This document shows, one piece after another, positions 30,530 to 41,058 of a DNA stretch of 64,000 nt (the first letter of the stretch is position 1; each line of letters opens with the position of its first letter). The position numbers and the translations under genes are program-made. Under the pieces are notes generated by a model that saw only the letters and a list, made by a program, of their open reading frames with translations, did not search any database and was not told the origin of the DNA. The stretch lies in the NCBI GenBank assembly GCA_000831005.1, contig CP007152.1, forward strand, positions 682,001 to 746,000, in the 5' to 3' direction. This DNA is from Marinobacter salarius (GTDB taxonomy: Bacteria > Pseudomonadota > Gammaproteobacteria > Pseudomonadales > Oleiphilaceae).

Positions 30530-32206
30530 ATGTCATCGGACCCATCCTGGAAGGATAAGTACCTCCAGGCACTTGAATCTTCAGAACAGCGTGAATCGCA
30601 TTGGGAAGCTGAAAGAAACCTGCTTCAGCGTATGCTGGTGCGTACCAGTCTGGCGTCCGAAGGACAGACTGCGGAGCTGGACCGTTTGCTGGAACGGGTT
30701 CGTGACGAGTTACGAAAGCCCCCTCTCAACGCAGACAGCTGGCGGGATTTGCAGGAGAGAATTGACCGTCAGGTGGCGGCCCTGGACGACCGCAAGTCTG
30801 AATCCACGGACCGGCTGAGAACCACATTCGAGCAGTTGCTGTCGGAACTGCGCTCCCATCCTATGTTCAAATCCGGCAAGGACCGTATTCGAGACCTGGA
30901 GAAGCGACTCCGGAAACCGGAAACCCTTCAGCTCGATGCGACCGGATGGTTGGTCGATCTGGCATTGGTGTTGGAAACTGGGCTGGGCAGCGGTGACGGG
31001 CAGGATCGCAAACGAAGTCGGTTTGGCCGGCTGTTTGGTGGCCGGGGAAGCCAGGAGCCGTCCGACCAGCCGATGTTGGCGGAAGCCGCCGAGAACACGC
31101 TGGCTTCGCCTGCCGTTGAACTGGCGATGCCTGGCACAGAAGACAGCGAACGCCTGAAGATTGCACGGCGGGTTGGTGAACTGCTGGGGCATATGCTGGA
31201 TCAGGTGACACTGGAGGCTGCGTCGGAGGCAAGAGCCCGACGGCTACAGGAATCGCTGTTGAGCAGCGATAACTGGGATGAGCTGCGGGAGGGGCTGAGC
31301 AGCGTGGCGGAACTGGTAATCGCCGCGGTTACCCGGGGGCAAAGGGAGTTTGAGGCCTTCCTTCGGCGTCTCGATGAACGGCTGGACGCGTTGCGCCAGT
31401 GTTTTACTGAGCAGGCGAATGCCCAGGCCGGGCGACTGGATGCCTCGCAGGAATTGGATCGCGATATCCGCCAGGAGCTATGGTCGTTCGGCCAGCAAGT
31501 GGAAAGCAGCGTTGACTTCGACGGGCTGAAAGACTCAGTGAGCCAGCACCTCGAGACGATCAGTGGGGCCGTCGAGCGGTTTCGGGAGCAGGAGTCCGAG
31601 CGCGAGCGCAACCTGTCGCTGCAACTGGAGCTCATGCAGGAAAAACTGGTGACGATGGAGGCCCAGTCGGAACAGGTCCGGGAAAAACTCCGGGAGGAAC
31701 GCGAAAAAGCCCTTACCGATGTCCTGACCCAATTACCCAACCGGGAAGCCTGGCAGGAGCGACTGTCGTTCGAGTATCAGCGCTGGCAGCGTTATCGTCA
31801 TTCACTGTCGGTCTGTGTGCTTGATATTGATTTTTTCAAGCGTGTGAACGATTCCTATGGCCACAAGGCGGGTGATCGCGTGTTGCAACTGGTTGCCCGT
31901 GCCCTCCGTGAGCGGCTGAGGGCAACCGACTTCATCGCCCGTTTTGGCGGGGAAGAGTTCGTGATCCTGTTGCCGGAAACCAATGTGGACAACGCCCGGT
32001 CGGTATTGGATAGCATGCGCGGGCATATCGCGGAGCTGCCGTTCCATTTCCGGGGAGAACCGGTGTCGGTGACGTTTTCGGCAGGGCTGGCGGAATTTGA
32101 TGGGGACGATGACGAGGACGATGTGTTCGACCGGGCCGACAAGGCTCTGTACCTCGCCAAGGACTCCGGCCGCGACCAGGTGCTTATTGCAGGACGTGAT
32201 GTCTGA
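30530..32206 (+). CDS. Diguanylate cyclase with long coiled-coil N-terminus
   Basis: A 558-residue soluble protein that should make c-di-GMP. The first ~380 residues are highly helical with coiled-coil stretches and no recognised sensor domain. The GGDEF domain starts at LTQLPNREAWQERL. It has the active motif FGGEEF near residue 473 and an intact inhibitory RxxD site (RATD) just before it, so product feedback is expected. The C-terminus ADKALYLAKDSGRDQV is typical. A CAGGAG ribosome-binding site precedes the ATG. It lies 48 bases after xerC on the same strand and may share its transcript. Confidence 0.92.
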   Translation: MSSDPSWKDKYLQALESSEQRESHWEAERNLLQRMLVRTSLASEGQTAELDRLLERVRDELRKPPLNADSWRDLQERIDRQVAALDDRKSESTDRLRTTFEQLLSELRSHPMFKSGKDRIRDLEKRLRKPETLQLDATGWLVDLALVLETGLGSGDGQDRKRSRFGRLFGGRGSQEPSDQPMLAEAAENTLASPAVELAMPGTEDSERLKIARRVGELLGHMLDQVTLEAASEARARRLQESLLSSDNWDELREGLSSVAELVIAAVTRGQREFEAFLRRLDERLDALRQCFTEQANAQAGRLDASQELDRDIRQELWSFGQQVESSVDFDGLKDSVSQHLETISGAVERFREQESERERNLSLQLELMQEKLVTMEAQSEQVREKLREEREKALTDVLTQLPNREAWQERLSFEYQRWQRYRHSLSVCVLDIDFFKRVNDSYGHKAGDRVLQLVARALRERLRATDFIARFGGEEFVILLPETNVDNARSVLDSMRGHIAELPFHFRGEPVSVTFSAGLAEFDGDDDEDDVFDRADKALYLAKDSGRDQVLIAGRDV

Positions 32207-32207
32207 C

Positions 32208-32441
32208 TCAGTGCCGCATCAGGGCATCGAGCTCATCGATAATTTCCGCCCAGTCAGAGTCGTCCTCGAGGCCCTCTTCGAGGAAATGTGACTGGCTTTC
32301 CGACCAGAAAGGGGCATCCTGCAACGCAATTTCCGGGGGCAGTGGCGAGTGCTGGGCGATAAAACTCTCAATGCTGACGCTGTCGGATGGCATACCGAGT
32401 TGTTCAAAAAGCGTGCTGAAATCGTGTTTGCTGGTATCCAT
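32208..32441 (-). CDS. DUF2789 family protein
   Basis: A small acidic protein of 77 residues beginning MDTSKHDFSTLFEQLGMPSD. The order of conserved pieces, including FIAQHSPLP, APFWSESQSHFLEEG and SDWAEIIDELDALMR, fits DUF2789. Function is unknown. Its stop lies 1 base after the end of the convergent diguanylate cyclase gene. Confidence 0.85.
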   Translation of the reverse strand: MDTSKHDFSTLFEQLGMPSDSVSIESFIAQHSPLPPEIALQDAPFWSESQSHFLEEGLEDDSDWAEIIDELDALMRH

Positions 32442-32582
32442 GGTTATGGTTCTCCCCAAGGTAGCCGGTGCTTTAAAACGCTGTGGGCACGATCAGAGTA
32501 GATCGGGTAACCCGCTGAATGCAATCGGAAGAATTTACGGGTATGGTTCCCTGAACTGTAGCCGAACCGGTGAGGATATCCA

Positions 32583-35411
32583 GTGAGGTCCGTTTTTCAT
32601 TTTGTGCTGTTGCTGACCGCTATTCTGGTGCCCGGCGTGCCCGCTGCTGAGCCGCCGCAACCCTCTCCGGCGCCGGTGCTGGGTAGCGAGGATCTGCGCT
32701 GGCTGGCGGAGAGAGAATCGTTCCGGGTCGGGGTGCGAAGTGGTCAGGTGCCGCTGGTGTTTGATACCGGCGAGGGGGAGCTGGCGGGCATCTTCATTGA
32801 TTACCTCAATCGGCTGTCAGAGAAGCTTGGTGTGCCTATTGAGCCGGTGTCGGCTCCGGAAGAACAACTCGGTGAATGGTTGCAGGATGGGACCCTGGAT
32901 GCCCGGTTGAGTACCCATCTGGCCCATCGTTCCCCTCCTTCCAATGTAGTGCTTTCCTCGCCGCTGATGAGTTTGACCTATGGCATATTCGTTGGTGCCG
33001 ATGATGCAGGCATTCGCACGTTCTCGGACCTTGAGGACGCGAACATTGCCCTGATCACCAACGATCCCAACCAGTTCGCATTGCTTGACCCTGTCGATAG
33101 CTTTTCACCCGTGCCGGTTTCCAGTATCAGCGAAGCCGTTGGCAGGGTGTTGTCAGGACAGGCGGATGCGTTTCTGGGCCCGGTTCCGGTGGTGTCGGAC
33201 TATCTGCAGTCTGCCATGGTCAATGGGGTTGGGGTGGCCACGCTGCTGAACCAGCAATCGGTCGACGTGGTGCTGGAAATGGCAGCGGAGAGTCACCAGG
33301 AGAATGACCAGGAGCGCGACCAGTTGTATCGGGTGCTCAACCAGGCAGTTCTGGCGATTGACCACGGTGAGCACCGGTCGATCCGCCAGTCGTGGTTGCA
33401 GACCGAGTTGCCGGAACTGGATCCCTCCGCCATTTCCCTGTCGGTTGACGAGAGGGCATTTCTCAATCAAAACCCGAATCTTCGAGTGGCCTTCCGGCCG
33501 GATTGGCCGCCGTTCGAGTATACCCAGAATGGTCAGTCTGCCGGGCTCGTGCCGGATCTGGTCAAACGCCTGGAAGAACAACTGAACGTTCGCTTCAGCC
33601 GTCAGGTGATGGACAACAGCGCCGATGAGGAAAACGCTTTGCGTTCGGGGGAGGTGGATATACTGCCCGCAATGTCCCGAACCCCAAGGGTCGAGGAATC
33701 TTTCCTGTTCAGCCGTGCCTATTTGACCGTTCCCATTGCCCTTGCCATCCGTGACGACGGTCGCTTTATCGGCGAATTGAGGGAGCTGAGAGACGAAAAG
33801 GTGGGTGTGGTTAACCGCCAGGCGGGGCATGACTACCTATTGATCAACCACCCCAATCTCGATCTGTATCCGATGACGTCCATCGAGGAAGGGCTGCTGG
33901 CCCTGTCCAACGGCGACCTCGACGTCATGGTGACTCATATTCCGGCAGTCAGCTATACCGTTGCCCGCCTGGGGTTGTCCAACCTTCGGATAACGAGCAT
34001 TACGCCTTACCAGTATGAGCTGAGGTTTGCCGTCAGCAAGGAGCGGCCCGAACTGCAGCGTATCCTCAATAAAGCGTTGGGCAGTCTGGACGCGGCCGAG
34101 ACCGAGTCGATCTACAATCGCTGGATCCACCTGGATATCGAGCAGGAAACGGACTACACCGTGGTGCGCCGGATCGTGCTTATCGCCTTAGTGGTGGTGC
34201 TGATCTTCCTATACTGGAACCGCAAACTGTCACGGGAGGTGGACGAGCGAATCCGATCTGAAAACGCACTACGCCGCAGCGAAGACGAACTTCGGGCGGC
34301 CAAGCTGGAGGCGGAACGCCTGGCGCGGGAAGCTGAGGCGGCCAGCCTGACGAAAAGCGAATTCCTCGCCAATATGTCCCATGAGATCCGCACGCCGATG
34401 AACGCGGTGATTGGCTACAGCGACTTGCTCAGTAATACCGTCAAGGATCCCCAGCAGCGGAATTACCTGGATGCCATTCGCGCGGGCAGCCGCAGCCTGT
34501 TGATGCTGATCAATGACATCCTGGACCTGTCCCGCATCGAAGCAGGAAAGATGCGGCTGGAGTATTCGGCGGTGTCGGTGCGGCGGCTGCTCAGTGATGT
34601 ACGCCACATATTCGACCTGCGCGCCACCGAGCAGGGTATCTCGCTGGAAGTCAGCGTTGACTCCAAGATGCCGGCGGCGATGATGCTGGATGAAACACGA
34701 CTGCGGCAGGTACTTTTCAACCTTGTTGGCAATGCCATCAAGTTTACCCATGAAGGTGGTGTGACGGTCCGCGCCACGGCCACACCGCGGAAGTCATCGG
34801 AGAAGCAGCCGGTCGAAGAGGTGGCCAGTGAGGCAGATCGTCGCTGCTTTTACCGGTTGGTTGTGACGGTGTCCGATACCGGCATCGGCATTCCTCCCGG
34901 CCAGCAGGAGCAGATCTTCGACGCCTTTGAACAGCAGGAAGGGCAGAACACGCGGCGTTATGGGGGCACGGGGCTGGGCCTGGCCATCAGCCGCAAGCTG
35001 GTGCGCATGATGGGCGGTGAACTGCAGGTTGAGAGTGAGCCTGGCTCGGGCTCCACCTTTACGGTCAAGCTTCCTCGGGTTGAGGCAACCGGTGCCCAGG
35101 CCGAAGAAGATGGTACGCCCCAGGAGTCGGAACGACTGCTGGCACAGACGCTCAGCATGCAGGAGCGTGGATGGTTGCAGGAGCAACTTGCACGGGATTT
35201 TGGCGACGAGTGGGAGACGGTACGTGAAAGCGGCGATCCGGAACAGATGAAGGATTTTGCCAACCGGGTGCTGGAATGGGGTAAGCGGTTCCGTTCGCCC
35301 TCGGTTACCCGATATGGAGAGAAACTGCTGGCGGACGTGGAGGCGTTTAACCTGGATTCCGTGAACAGTGCTCTCGAATCCTTTCCGCGCCTTCTGGGAC
35401 GGGATCAGTGA
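32583..35411 (+). CDS. BvgS/EvgS-like sensor histidine kinase without receiver domain
   Basis: A 942-residue membrane kinase. A signal peptide ([16 protein letters not shown]) is followed by two periplasmic SBP_bac_3-type domains at about 40-280 and 285-515 (second: [19 protein letters not shown]). One TM segment lies near 525-545 ([15 protein letters not shown]), then a coiled coil. HisKA has the phospho-histidine in [14 protein letters not shown] (about residue 600). HATPase has an N-box [11 protein letters not shown] and [19 protein letters not shown]. In relatives a receiver domain follows; here the chain passes directly to a ~95-residue helical C-terminal domain ending [12 protein letters not shown]. 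No response regulator lies beside it, so its output is unknown. Confidence 0.88.
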   Translation: MRSVFHFVLLLTAILVPGVPAAEPPQPSPAPVLGSEDLRWLAERESFRVGVRSGQVPLVFDTGEGELAGIFIDYLNRLSEKLGVPIEPVSAPEEQLGEWLQDGTLDARLSTHLAHRSPPSNVVLSSPLMSLTYGIFVGADDAGIRTFSDLEDANIALITNDPNQFALLDPVDSFSPVPVSSISEAVGRVLSGQADAFLGPVPVVSDYLQSAMVNGVGVATLLNQQSVDVVLEMAAESHQENDQERDQLYRVLNQAVLAIDHGEHRSIRQSWLQTELPELDPSAISLSVDERAFLNQNPNLRVAFRPDWPPFEYTQNGQSAGLVPDLVKRLEEQLNVRFSRQVMDNSADEENALRSGEVDILPAMSRTPRVEESFLFSRAYLTVPIALAIRDDGRFIGELRELRDEKVGVVNRQAGHDYLLINHPNLDLYPMTSIEEGLLALSNGDLDVMVTHIPAVSYTVARLGLSNLRITSITPYQYELRFAVSKERPELQRILNKALGSLDAAETESIYNRWIHLDIEQETDYTVVRRIVLIALVVVLIFLYWNRKLSREVDERIRSENALRRSEDELRAAKLEAERLAREAEAASLTKSEFLANMSHEIRTPMNAVIGYSDLLSNTVKDPQQRNYLDAIRAGSRSLLMLINDILDLSRIEAGKMRLEYSAVSVRRLLSDVRHIFDLRATEQGISLEVSVDSKMPAAMMLDETRLRQVLFNLVGNAIKFTHEGGVTVRATATPRKSSEKQPVEEVASEADRRCFYRLVVTVSDTGIGIPPGQQEQIFDAFEQQEGQNTRRYGGTGLGLAISRKLVRMMGGELQVESEPGSGSTFTVKLPRVEATGAQAEEDGTPQESERLLAQTLSMQERGWLQEQLARDFGDEWETVRESGDPEQMKDFANRVLEWGKRFRSPSVTRYGEKLLADVEAFNLDSVNSALESFPRLLGRDQ

Positions 35412-35421
35412 CTGGACAGTG

Positions 35422-35784
35422 TCAGAGGCAGTCGAACTGCGACTTGCGGTCAAAGGCGACAGCGACCATGTCGTAGCCCGAGTCGGACAGCGAGCGAATC
35501 AGCTCGCGATCTTTCAGCAGAGCCATGCAGACCCGGTGTACGTTGGCCTGAAGCTGTTCCTGAGGGGGCTCGGACTCGAATCTGAAATCGACGATCAGGT
35601 ATTTACGCTCGACGGCCGATGTGGCGGGAATGTCTTCACGCTCAATGCTTTCATAGCCAATGTAAGTGGCTTGTTTATCGGGGAAGATTCCACTTAGCAA
35701 CACGTCCAGGTTGCCTGCCATGACCGGTTGCGAGGCCAGTGCCAGTAACAGGCTGAGAGCGCCGGTGATGCGTTTGATGGCCAT
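35422..35784 (-). CDS. Small secreted protein, unknown function
   Basis: A 120-residue protein with a clear signal peptide (ITGALSLLLALASQPVMAG, cleavage after AMA-type VMA). The mature part is about 95 residues with two cysteines (HRVCMALL and the penultimate QFDCL), which could form a disulfide in the periplasm. No family recognised. It is convergent with the BvgS-like kinase gene, whose stop is 10 bases away. An inverted repeat lies about 40 bases upstream of its start. Confidence 0.7.
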   Translation of the reverse strand: MAIKRITGALSLLLALASQPVMAGNLDVLLSGIFPDKQATYIGYESIEREDIPATSAVERKYLIVDFRFESEPPQEQLQANVHRVCMALLKDRELIRSLSDSGYDMVAVAFDRKSQFDCL

Positions 35785-35821
35785 GAGAGCCGCTCCTTTG
35801 GAATCGGTTCGTCGATCAATG

Positions 35822-35840
35822 TAAACATATGTAATGTTTA
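35822..35840. promoter_or_regulatory. Inverted repeat, possible operator
   Basis: TAAACAT (35822-35828) and ATGTTTA (35834-35840) are perfect inverted repeats around ATGTA, in an AT-rich patch unlike the surrounding sequence. It sits between divergent genes (starts at 35784 and 36003), so it could be an operator for one or both. No regulator can be named. Confidence 0.35.
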
Positions 35841-36002
35841 GTTACTGATGATTATCGCAGAGTGCGAACAGGTTTGCGTATTTTTTGCACGAATTTTTCA
35901 ATTGTTTGCAATGTTCAGAGAATCCATCGGCTGGGTGTGGATTTCCGCAGCCTGCAGGATCAACTACTATGGATAAAAACAGAAGCGCATAGAGGCAGGA
36001 TG

Positions 36003-36613
36003 ATGTTCCAACTCGTCTTCAAAGGTGAATGCACACCGGGAACCGACCCGGCAACCGCCCGCAGTAATGCCAGAACCCTGTTCAAGGCAACGGTGGACCA
36101 GATTGAGCGTATGTTCAGCGGTCAGCCAGTCGTTATCCGCAACAAACTGGAGGAAGTCCAGGCGGAAAAGTACCGCGCGGTGCTGCAAAAGCACGGCATG
36201 GTGGCTTATGTGCAGCCCATGGAGGCGCCGTTGCCTCTGCAGCCGAGCGCGCGGCGCCCGCCGCTCAACCACAGGCTGAGCCAAAACCTGCCCCTGCAAC
36301 ACCCCCAGCAGGGGCAGCGGGTACTGATGCCGGGTCCGGGAGCGCCGTTGCCGTGGAGCCGGGCGACCGCTTGCCAGTGGCGGGCGATAAAGTCGACAGC
36401 ATTCTTTCCGGGTCCGGGCTGACACTTGACCCCGTTGGCGTCACGCTTGAGGAACACCGGGAGGCTCCCGCTCCCATGTTCCAGCATTTGGACGACTGGA
36501 CACTGGCGCCTCCGGGCAGTGACCTGGGCGTGAAGCGTGAGGTTCCACCACCGGTTGTACCTGATGTCTCCCACCTGTCGCTGGCGGACGAGGATCCCGC
36601 AGACGATGCCTGA
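36003..36613 (+). CDS. Hypothetical protein with N-terminal ~65-residue domain and Pro/Ala linker (one frameshift)
   Basis: Unknown function. Residues 1-70 form a compact domain (FQLVFKGECTPGTDPATARS, TLFKATVDQIERMFSGQPVV, LEEVQAEKYRAVLQKHGMVA). I recall a similar module at the N-terminus of several uncharacterised proteobacterial proteins. After the frame break near 36244 (CAGCC then GAG, one C short) comes a Pro/Ala-rich linker (APAAQPQAEPKPAPATPP). The C-terminal part is acidic and ends SLADEDPADDA. Restored length is about 203 residues. It ends 12 bases before the patatin gene starts, so they are probably one operon. Confidence 0.65.
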
Positions 36614-36625
36614 CAGTTGGACGGG

Positions 36626-38830
36626 ATGATGTTACCAGCTCGATTGATTGGCCTCCTGCTCGCGATGCTCGCAGCCATGCCCCTCATAGCTGATGTTGGG
36701 CGGCCGAAAGTGGGCCTGGTGCTAAGCGGCGGTGGAGCCAAGGGCATGGCCCATGTGGGTGTGCTGCGAGTGCTGGAAGAGCTGAAGGTGCCAGTGGATA
36801 TTGTGGTGGGTACCAGTGCCGGCTCTGCCGTTGGGGCACTCTATGCCTCCGGTATGGAAGTCCAGGAGATTGAAGAGCGCTTTATTGAGATGGACTGGGT
36901 ATCCAGTTTCCGTGACGACCCGGGACGTGCCTACAAGCCCGTCAGGCGCAAGCGCCAGGGCTGGCGCTATCCCGTATCCCCCGGTATCGGTGTGCGCCTG
37001 GACGGCCTGCATTTGGGTGGCGGTATCATAGCCGGCCAGAACCTGGGTTTTATTCTCAATGAGCTCACCCGCGATGCCGCCCTCGTTGAGGATTTTGATG
37101 AACTGGCCATTCCATTCAGGGCAATCGCCACGGATCTGGAAACCGGTGAGGAAATTGTCATCGGCAGTGGCAACCTGTCGGAAGCCATCCGCGCCAGCAT
37201 GAGCATTCCCGGCGTCTATGCACCCGTCACGCTCGATGGGCGTTTGCTGGTGGACGGAGGCGTGGCCAACAACCTGCCGATCAGTGTGGCTCATGAGCTT
37301 GGAGCCGATATTGTCATTGCCGTAGATATCACTGATCCCCTTTTGGAGCGGGAGGATATACGCGAGGCGTTTTCTGTGGTTGGCCAGTTGACCACCATGA
37401 TGACGCGGCAAAATACCGAGCGACAGCTCAAGTTGCTGGATGATCAGGACATCCTGGTTCGGCCGGATCTGAAGGGGCTGTCCTCGGCGGATTTCTACGA
37501 GGCCCCGGCGCTGTTCGAACTGGGCGCCAGCAGTGCGCGTGGTCACGCCGGTGAGCTTCGTCACCTGAGTGTCAGTGACGATGAGTGGGACCGATTTCGC
37601 AACCGGTTAAAGGCACACTCGTTCAGCCCGGGTGTTATCAGCGACATTCGCATTGATGACCGTTCACGCCTGGCGGGAGATTTCCTTCGCGAGCGTATAC
37701 GGCAGCAGACGGGGGAGCCTCTGGACGTGCAGGCGTTGGAGGAGGATCTCAAGCGTATCTACGGCCTCGGTTACTATGAAACCGTTTCCTATTCGCTGGT
37801 GCCGACCGACGGCCCCGGCACGGACCTGGTTATCCGGGTTCGCGAGAAAAGCTGGGGGCCGAACTACCTGTCCTTTGGCCTGAACTACGAAGACAATTTC
37901 GAGAACGATACTCGGTTTAATGTCGCCACGTCGTTGCGGATGACGGGGCTGAATGCCCTGGGCGGTGAGTGGACGACCGGGCTTCAGTTGGGCACCCAGC
38001 CCCGGGTTCGAACCGAATGGTTCCAGCCACTGGACTATGGTTTCGAAAGATTCCTCACGCTGGGCGGTGCCTATTCCCGTGAAAGCCTGAGTGCGTTCGA
38101 TGGCGAAGGCGAGCGCATAACCGAAGTGGATATCACCAATCGCCAGGTGGATCTGGCCCTGGGTACCGAACTGGGTGTAAACGGAGAGGTGCGTCTTGAA
38201 TATGTGCGGGGCTACGCCACTGTCGACGAGCAGATTGGCGAGCCTATGGGGCCCTCTGGTTCGATCCAGAGTGGCAGTCTCCGGCTCCAGCTCGTTCACG
38301 ATTCCCTCGACGATACCTTCCTGCCGGAATCCGGCGGGTTCGCCGGCATCCGTGGCCGGTTCGAGCGCCCGGGCCTTGGGTCCGACCGTCATTTTGATTC
38401 GGTCACCGTCATGGCCCTGGGCACCGCAAGCTGGAGACGGGCCAGTATCACCGGCTTGTTGTATGCCAATGCGGTCACCAAGGGCGTTGCCGGCATCGAG
38501 AATTCAGTATTGTTGGGCGGCTTTCACCGGCTATCGGCATACAGTCAGGGCGAAGTGGCGGGAGAGGATGCGGCCCTGGCGGGCGTCTTCGTCCGCCAGG
38601 AATTTGGCGGGCCGTTTGTGCCCTGGTTTGCCGGAGCCGGGTTCGAGACTGGTAACGCCTGGTCCTCGCTGGGGGAAGCTCGCTGGAACAACCTGTTGCG
38701 CTCTGGGAGTCTGTTTGCCGGCATTGAAACCTTTCTGGGGCCGGTACAGATTGCCACGGCCTACAACAACCGGGATGACTGGAGTGCCTATCTCAACGTC
38801 GGCTTTTCGTTTACCCGCCTGTTCGAATGA
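36626..38830 (+). CDS. PlpD-type patatin phospholipase with BamA-like barrel (type Vd autotransporter)
   Basis: Secreted lipase fused to its own outer-membrane pore. The start at 36626 gives a signal peptide (LIGLLLAMLAAMPLIA). The patatin domain has the oxyanion loop VLSGGGAKGMAHVGV, nucleophile Ser in VGTSAGSAVG (about residue 63) and catalytic Asp in VDGGVANNLP (about 209). One POTRA-like region follows (about 340-410: RIRQQTGEPLDVQALEEDLK). A Bac_surface_Ag/BamA-type 16-strand barrel region runs to the C-terminus, ending VGFSFTRLFE. About 734 residues, as in Pseudomonas PlpD. The gene is intact. Confidence 0.9.
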   Translation: MMLPARLIGLLLAMLAAMPLIADVGRPKVGLVLSGGGAKGMAHVGVLRVLEELKVPVDIVVGTSAGSAVGALYASGMEVQEIEERFIEMDWVSSFRDDPGRAYKPVRRKRQGWRYPVSPGIGVRLDGLHLGGGIIAGQNLGFILNELTRDAALVEDFDELAIPFRAIATDLETGEEIVIGSGNLSEAIRASMSIPGVYAPVTLDGRLLVDGGVANNLPISVAHELGADIVIAVDITDPLLEREDIREAFSVVGQLTTMMTRQNTERQLKLLDDQDILVRPDLKGLSSADFYEAPALFELGASSARGHAGELRHLSVSDDEWDRFRNRLKAHSFSPGVISDIRIDDRSRLAGDFLRERIRQQTGEPLDVQALEEDLKRIYGLGYYETVSYSLVPTDGPGTDLVIRVREKSWGPNYLSFGLNYEDNFENDTRFNVATSLRMTGLNALGGEWTTGLQLGTQPRVRTEWFQPLDYGFERFLTLGGAYSRESLSAFDGEGERITEVDITNRQVDLALGTELGVNGEVRLEYVRGYATVDEQIGEPMGPSGSIQSGSLRLQLVHDSLDDTFLPESGGFAGIRGRFERPGLGSDRHFDSVTVMALGTASWRRASITGLLYANAVTKGVAGIENSVLLGGFHRLSAYSQGEVAGEDAALAGVFVRQEFGGPFVPWFAGAGFETGNAWSSLGEARWNNLLRSGSLFAGIETFLGPVQIATAYNNRDDWSAYLNVGFSFTRLFE

Positions 38831-38842
38831 GCTGCCCGTTGC

Positions 38843-39516
38843 TCAAGCCGTAGCCGATGCGCTGTGGATAGCGTCAAGCACCTGCTGACACTGTTGTTCT
38901 GCGTACCCGGCCAGAATAGCTGCAAGACGTTCCTCGTCCCGTTCCTTGATGGCACCTATCGACTCCCGCACATGGGCCAGATTGTCTTCCAGCACCCGGT
39001 TGCCACCGCGCTGGAACGCCACAAAGGCGCAACGTTTCGCCGATGGCCACAGATCCTCAATGGCGGAAATGATGAAATAGTTGTCGGCATAGGCCAGCGA
39101 CGCCTGAGTGTACTCTATGCCTAGCTCCAGAAACGCCAGCAGGTCGTTATTGTCGTGGCAGCCTTTCATGCGCTGGTAGAGGGATTCGAGCTTGTCGATG
39201 TCGGTTGCCTGCCACTGCCGCACCAGCTTGCGCCCGGTATGGGTCAGGTACAGTTGCAGCACTTCGTACAGGCTGCGTACAAAATAGTCGTCCAGCGGCG
39301 TAACGAATGCGCCCTTGCGGGGCACGTTCTGTACCAGGTGGCGTTTTTCAAGCAGAAGCAAGCCTTCGCGGATCGACCCATGCTCACGTCCATTTGCTTT
39401 GCCATGGCGCTTTCATAGATGCGTTCGCCGGAGCGAAGCTGGCCGAATGCGATGAGGTTTTCGATGTGACGGGCGACCTGTTCGGTCAGGGTTTCGCGGG
39501 GCTTGAATGTGGTCAT
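38843..39516 (-). CDS. GntR-family regulator, FadR/FCD type (one frameshift)
   Basis: Transcription regulator. The N-terminal winged helix (TEQVARHIENLIAFGQLRSG, RIYESAMAKQMDVSMG) is in one frame. The remainder of the recognition helix and wing (LLLEKRHLVQNVPRKGAFV) and the helical ligand domain (DDYFVRSLYEVLQLYLTHTG, DNDLLAFLELGIEY-like) are in the next. Adding one G at about 39378 turns MGRSAK into MGSIREGLLLLEKR, which fits the family. Restored length is about 224 residues. It is convergent with the patatin gene (12 bases between stops). Its target is not evident from the neighbours. Confidence 0.85.
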
Positions 39517-39624
39517 GGTCCTGCTTCGTTACAGCATGCTGGCTCAATGGTTCTGGAATACTCTCACATTCTTTGCGTATGGAAAATGGGCACACCAAAA
39601 CGGGCCAGGCCCTGGTGGGCGGTT

Positions 39625-41058
39625 TCAGAGCAGGGGGCCAAGCAACCGTATGGTGCGGCACGTCAACCGGAAGGCCACAGAACGGTCCCGGTAATCCCGT
39701 TCCGTCATCAGTCGACTGGTGGTGAGATCCTGTTCCAGCAGATGTTCAATGCCGCTCACAAACTCAACGGCGGTACTGATGGCGGTTATCTCGAAGTTCA
39801 GTCGCATCGAGCGGTTGTCCAGGTTGGCGGTGCCGATGGCCGCGTAGCGGTCATCCACCAATACGACTTTCTGATGCATGAAGCCCGGCTGGTAGCGATA
39901 GATGCCAATGCCGGCGCGGCATGCCTGTACCAGGTATGAGTACGCAGCCAGTCGGATCAGCCGGCTGTCAGATTTCTCGGGGATAATGATTCGCACGTCC
40001 ACACCCCGCAGGCCGCCAGTTGCAGGGCGTTCATGATCTGAACGTCGGGCACGAAATACGGTGAGGCGATCCAGATCCGCGTACGGGCATTGTTAATGCA
40101 ATTGAGGAAAAACAGCGTGCAGGTTTCGTAGGTATCCGCCGGGCCGGTGGGCAGAATCAGAACTTCCTGGTTGCCAGGCTTCGGTTGGGAAGGCGTCCAG
40201 TTGAGCGTCGGGAAGTCCTCACTGGCCCAGTTCCAGTCCTCGAGCCAGGCCAGTTGCAGCCCGGTCACCGCCGGGCCGGTAATGCGGCAGTGGCTGTCAC
40301 GCCAGGCTCCTCGTCCATGGCAGTGCCCAGATACTCGTCGCCGAGGTTGATGCCTCCGACAAATCCGACCTCACCATCACAGACCAGCAGTTTCCGATGA
40401 TTGCGGAAGTTGACCTGCAGGCGCATGCGACGAAAATTGCCGTCTCCGAACGAGGCAACCTTTGCACCGGCGGCGGCCAGTTCCCGGAGGTACTTCCGCG
40501 GTAGCCAGACACTGCCAATGTCGTCATAGAGGAACCAGACCTGAACGCCTGGGCCAGCTTGCGTTTCAGGATCGACTTGATGCGTTGGCCGACCTTGTCG
40601 GAGCGAACAATGTAGAACTCCAGGAGAATGTAGTGTCGGGCGTTTTCCATGGCATCGAACAGCGCCTCAAAGGTGGCTTCCCCATTCTTGAGGAGGTCGC
40701 ATCGATTCCCGGTGGTAAACGGCTGTCGGCCCAGCTTGCAGAGGACCTGGAGTTCGTCCGGAACATGTTCATCGTTGCGTTTGCTGACCGCTGCCGTCTG
40801 CTGTTCGAAATGGTTGAGCAGTTCCGTCAGCGCGGCGTCGCCGGTGCGTCTGGCCCTGATATAGCCGCCGAACCGGTTGCGTCCGAACAACAGGAACATG
40901 GGAACGGCGACATAGGGCAGGCCGATCAGTGCCAGAATCCAGGCGATGGCTCCCTGTGCCACGCGGTAGGTCATCAGTATCCGATAGATGCAGGCAGCCG
41001 CGGCCAGGTAGATCAGGGCCAGTGCGAGGGGCAGCCAGGGCACGTCAGCGATACTCAT
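39625..41058 (-). CDS. cls: Cardiolipin synthase, PLD family (three frameshifts)
   Basis: Joins two phosphatidylglycerols into cardiolipin at the inner membrane. Two N-terminal TM segments are seen (LPLALALIYLAAAACIYRIL and AIAWILALIGLPYVAVPMFL). The first HKD motif reads NFRNHRKLLVCDG after the first restored base, and the second reads FMHQKVVLVDD. The frame slips at about 40549 (CAG then GC), 40310 (GAG then GA) and 40011 (GC then CTG), each one base short. Restored length is about 478 residues, close to E. coli ClsA. Its ATG overlaps the stop of the AraC gene as ATGA, so the regulator and the synthase are co-transcribed. Confidence 0.88.
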
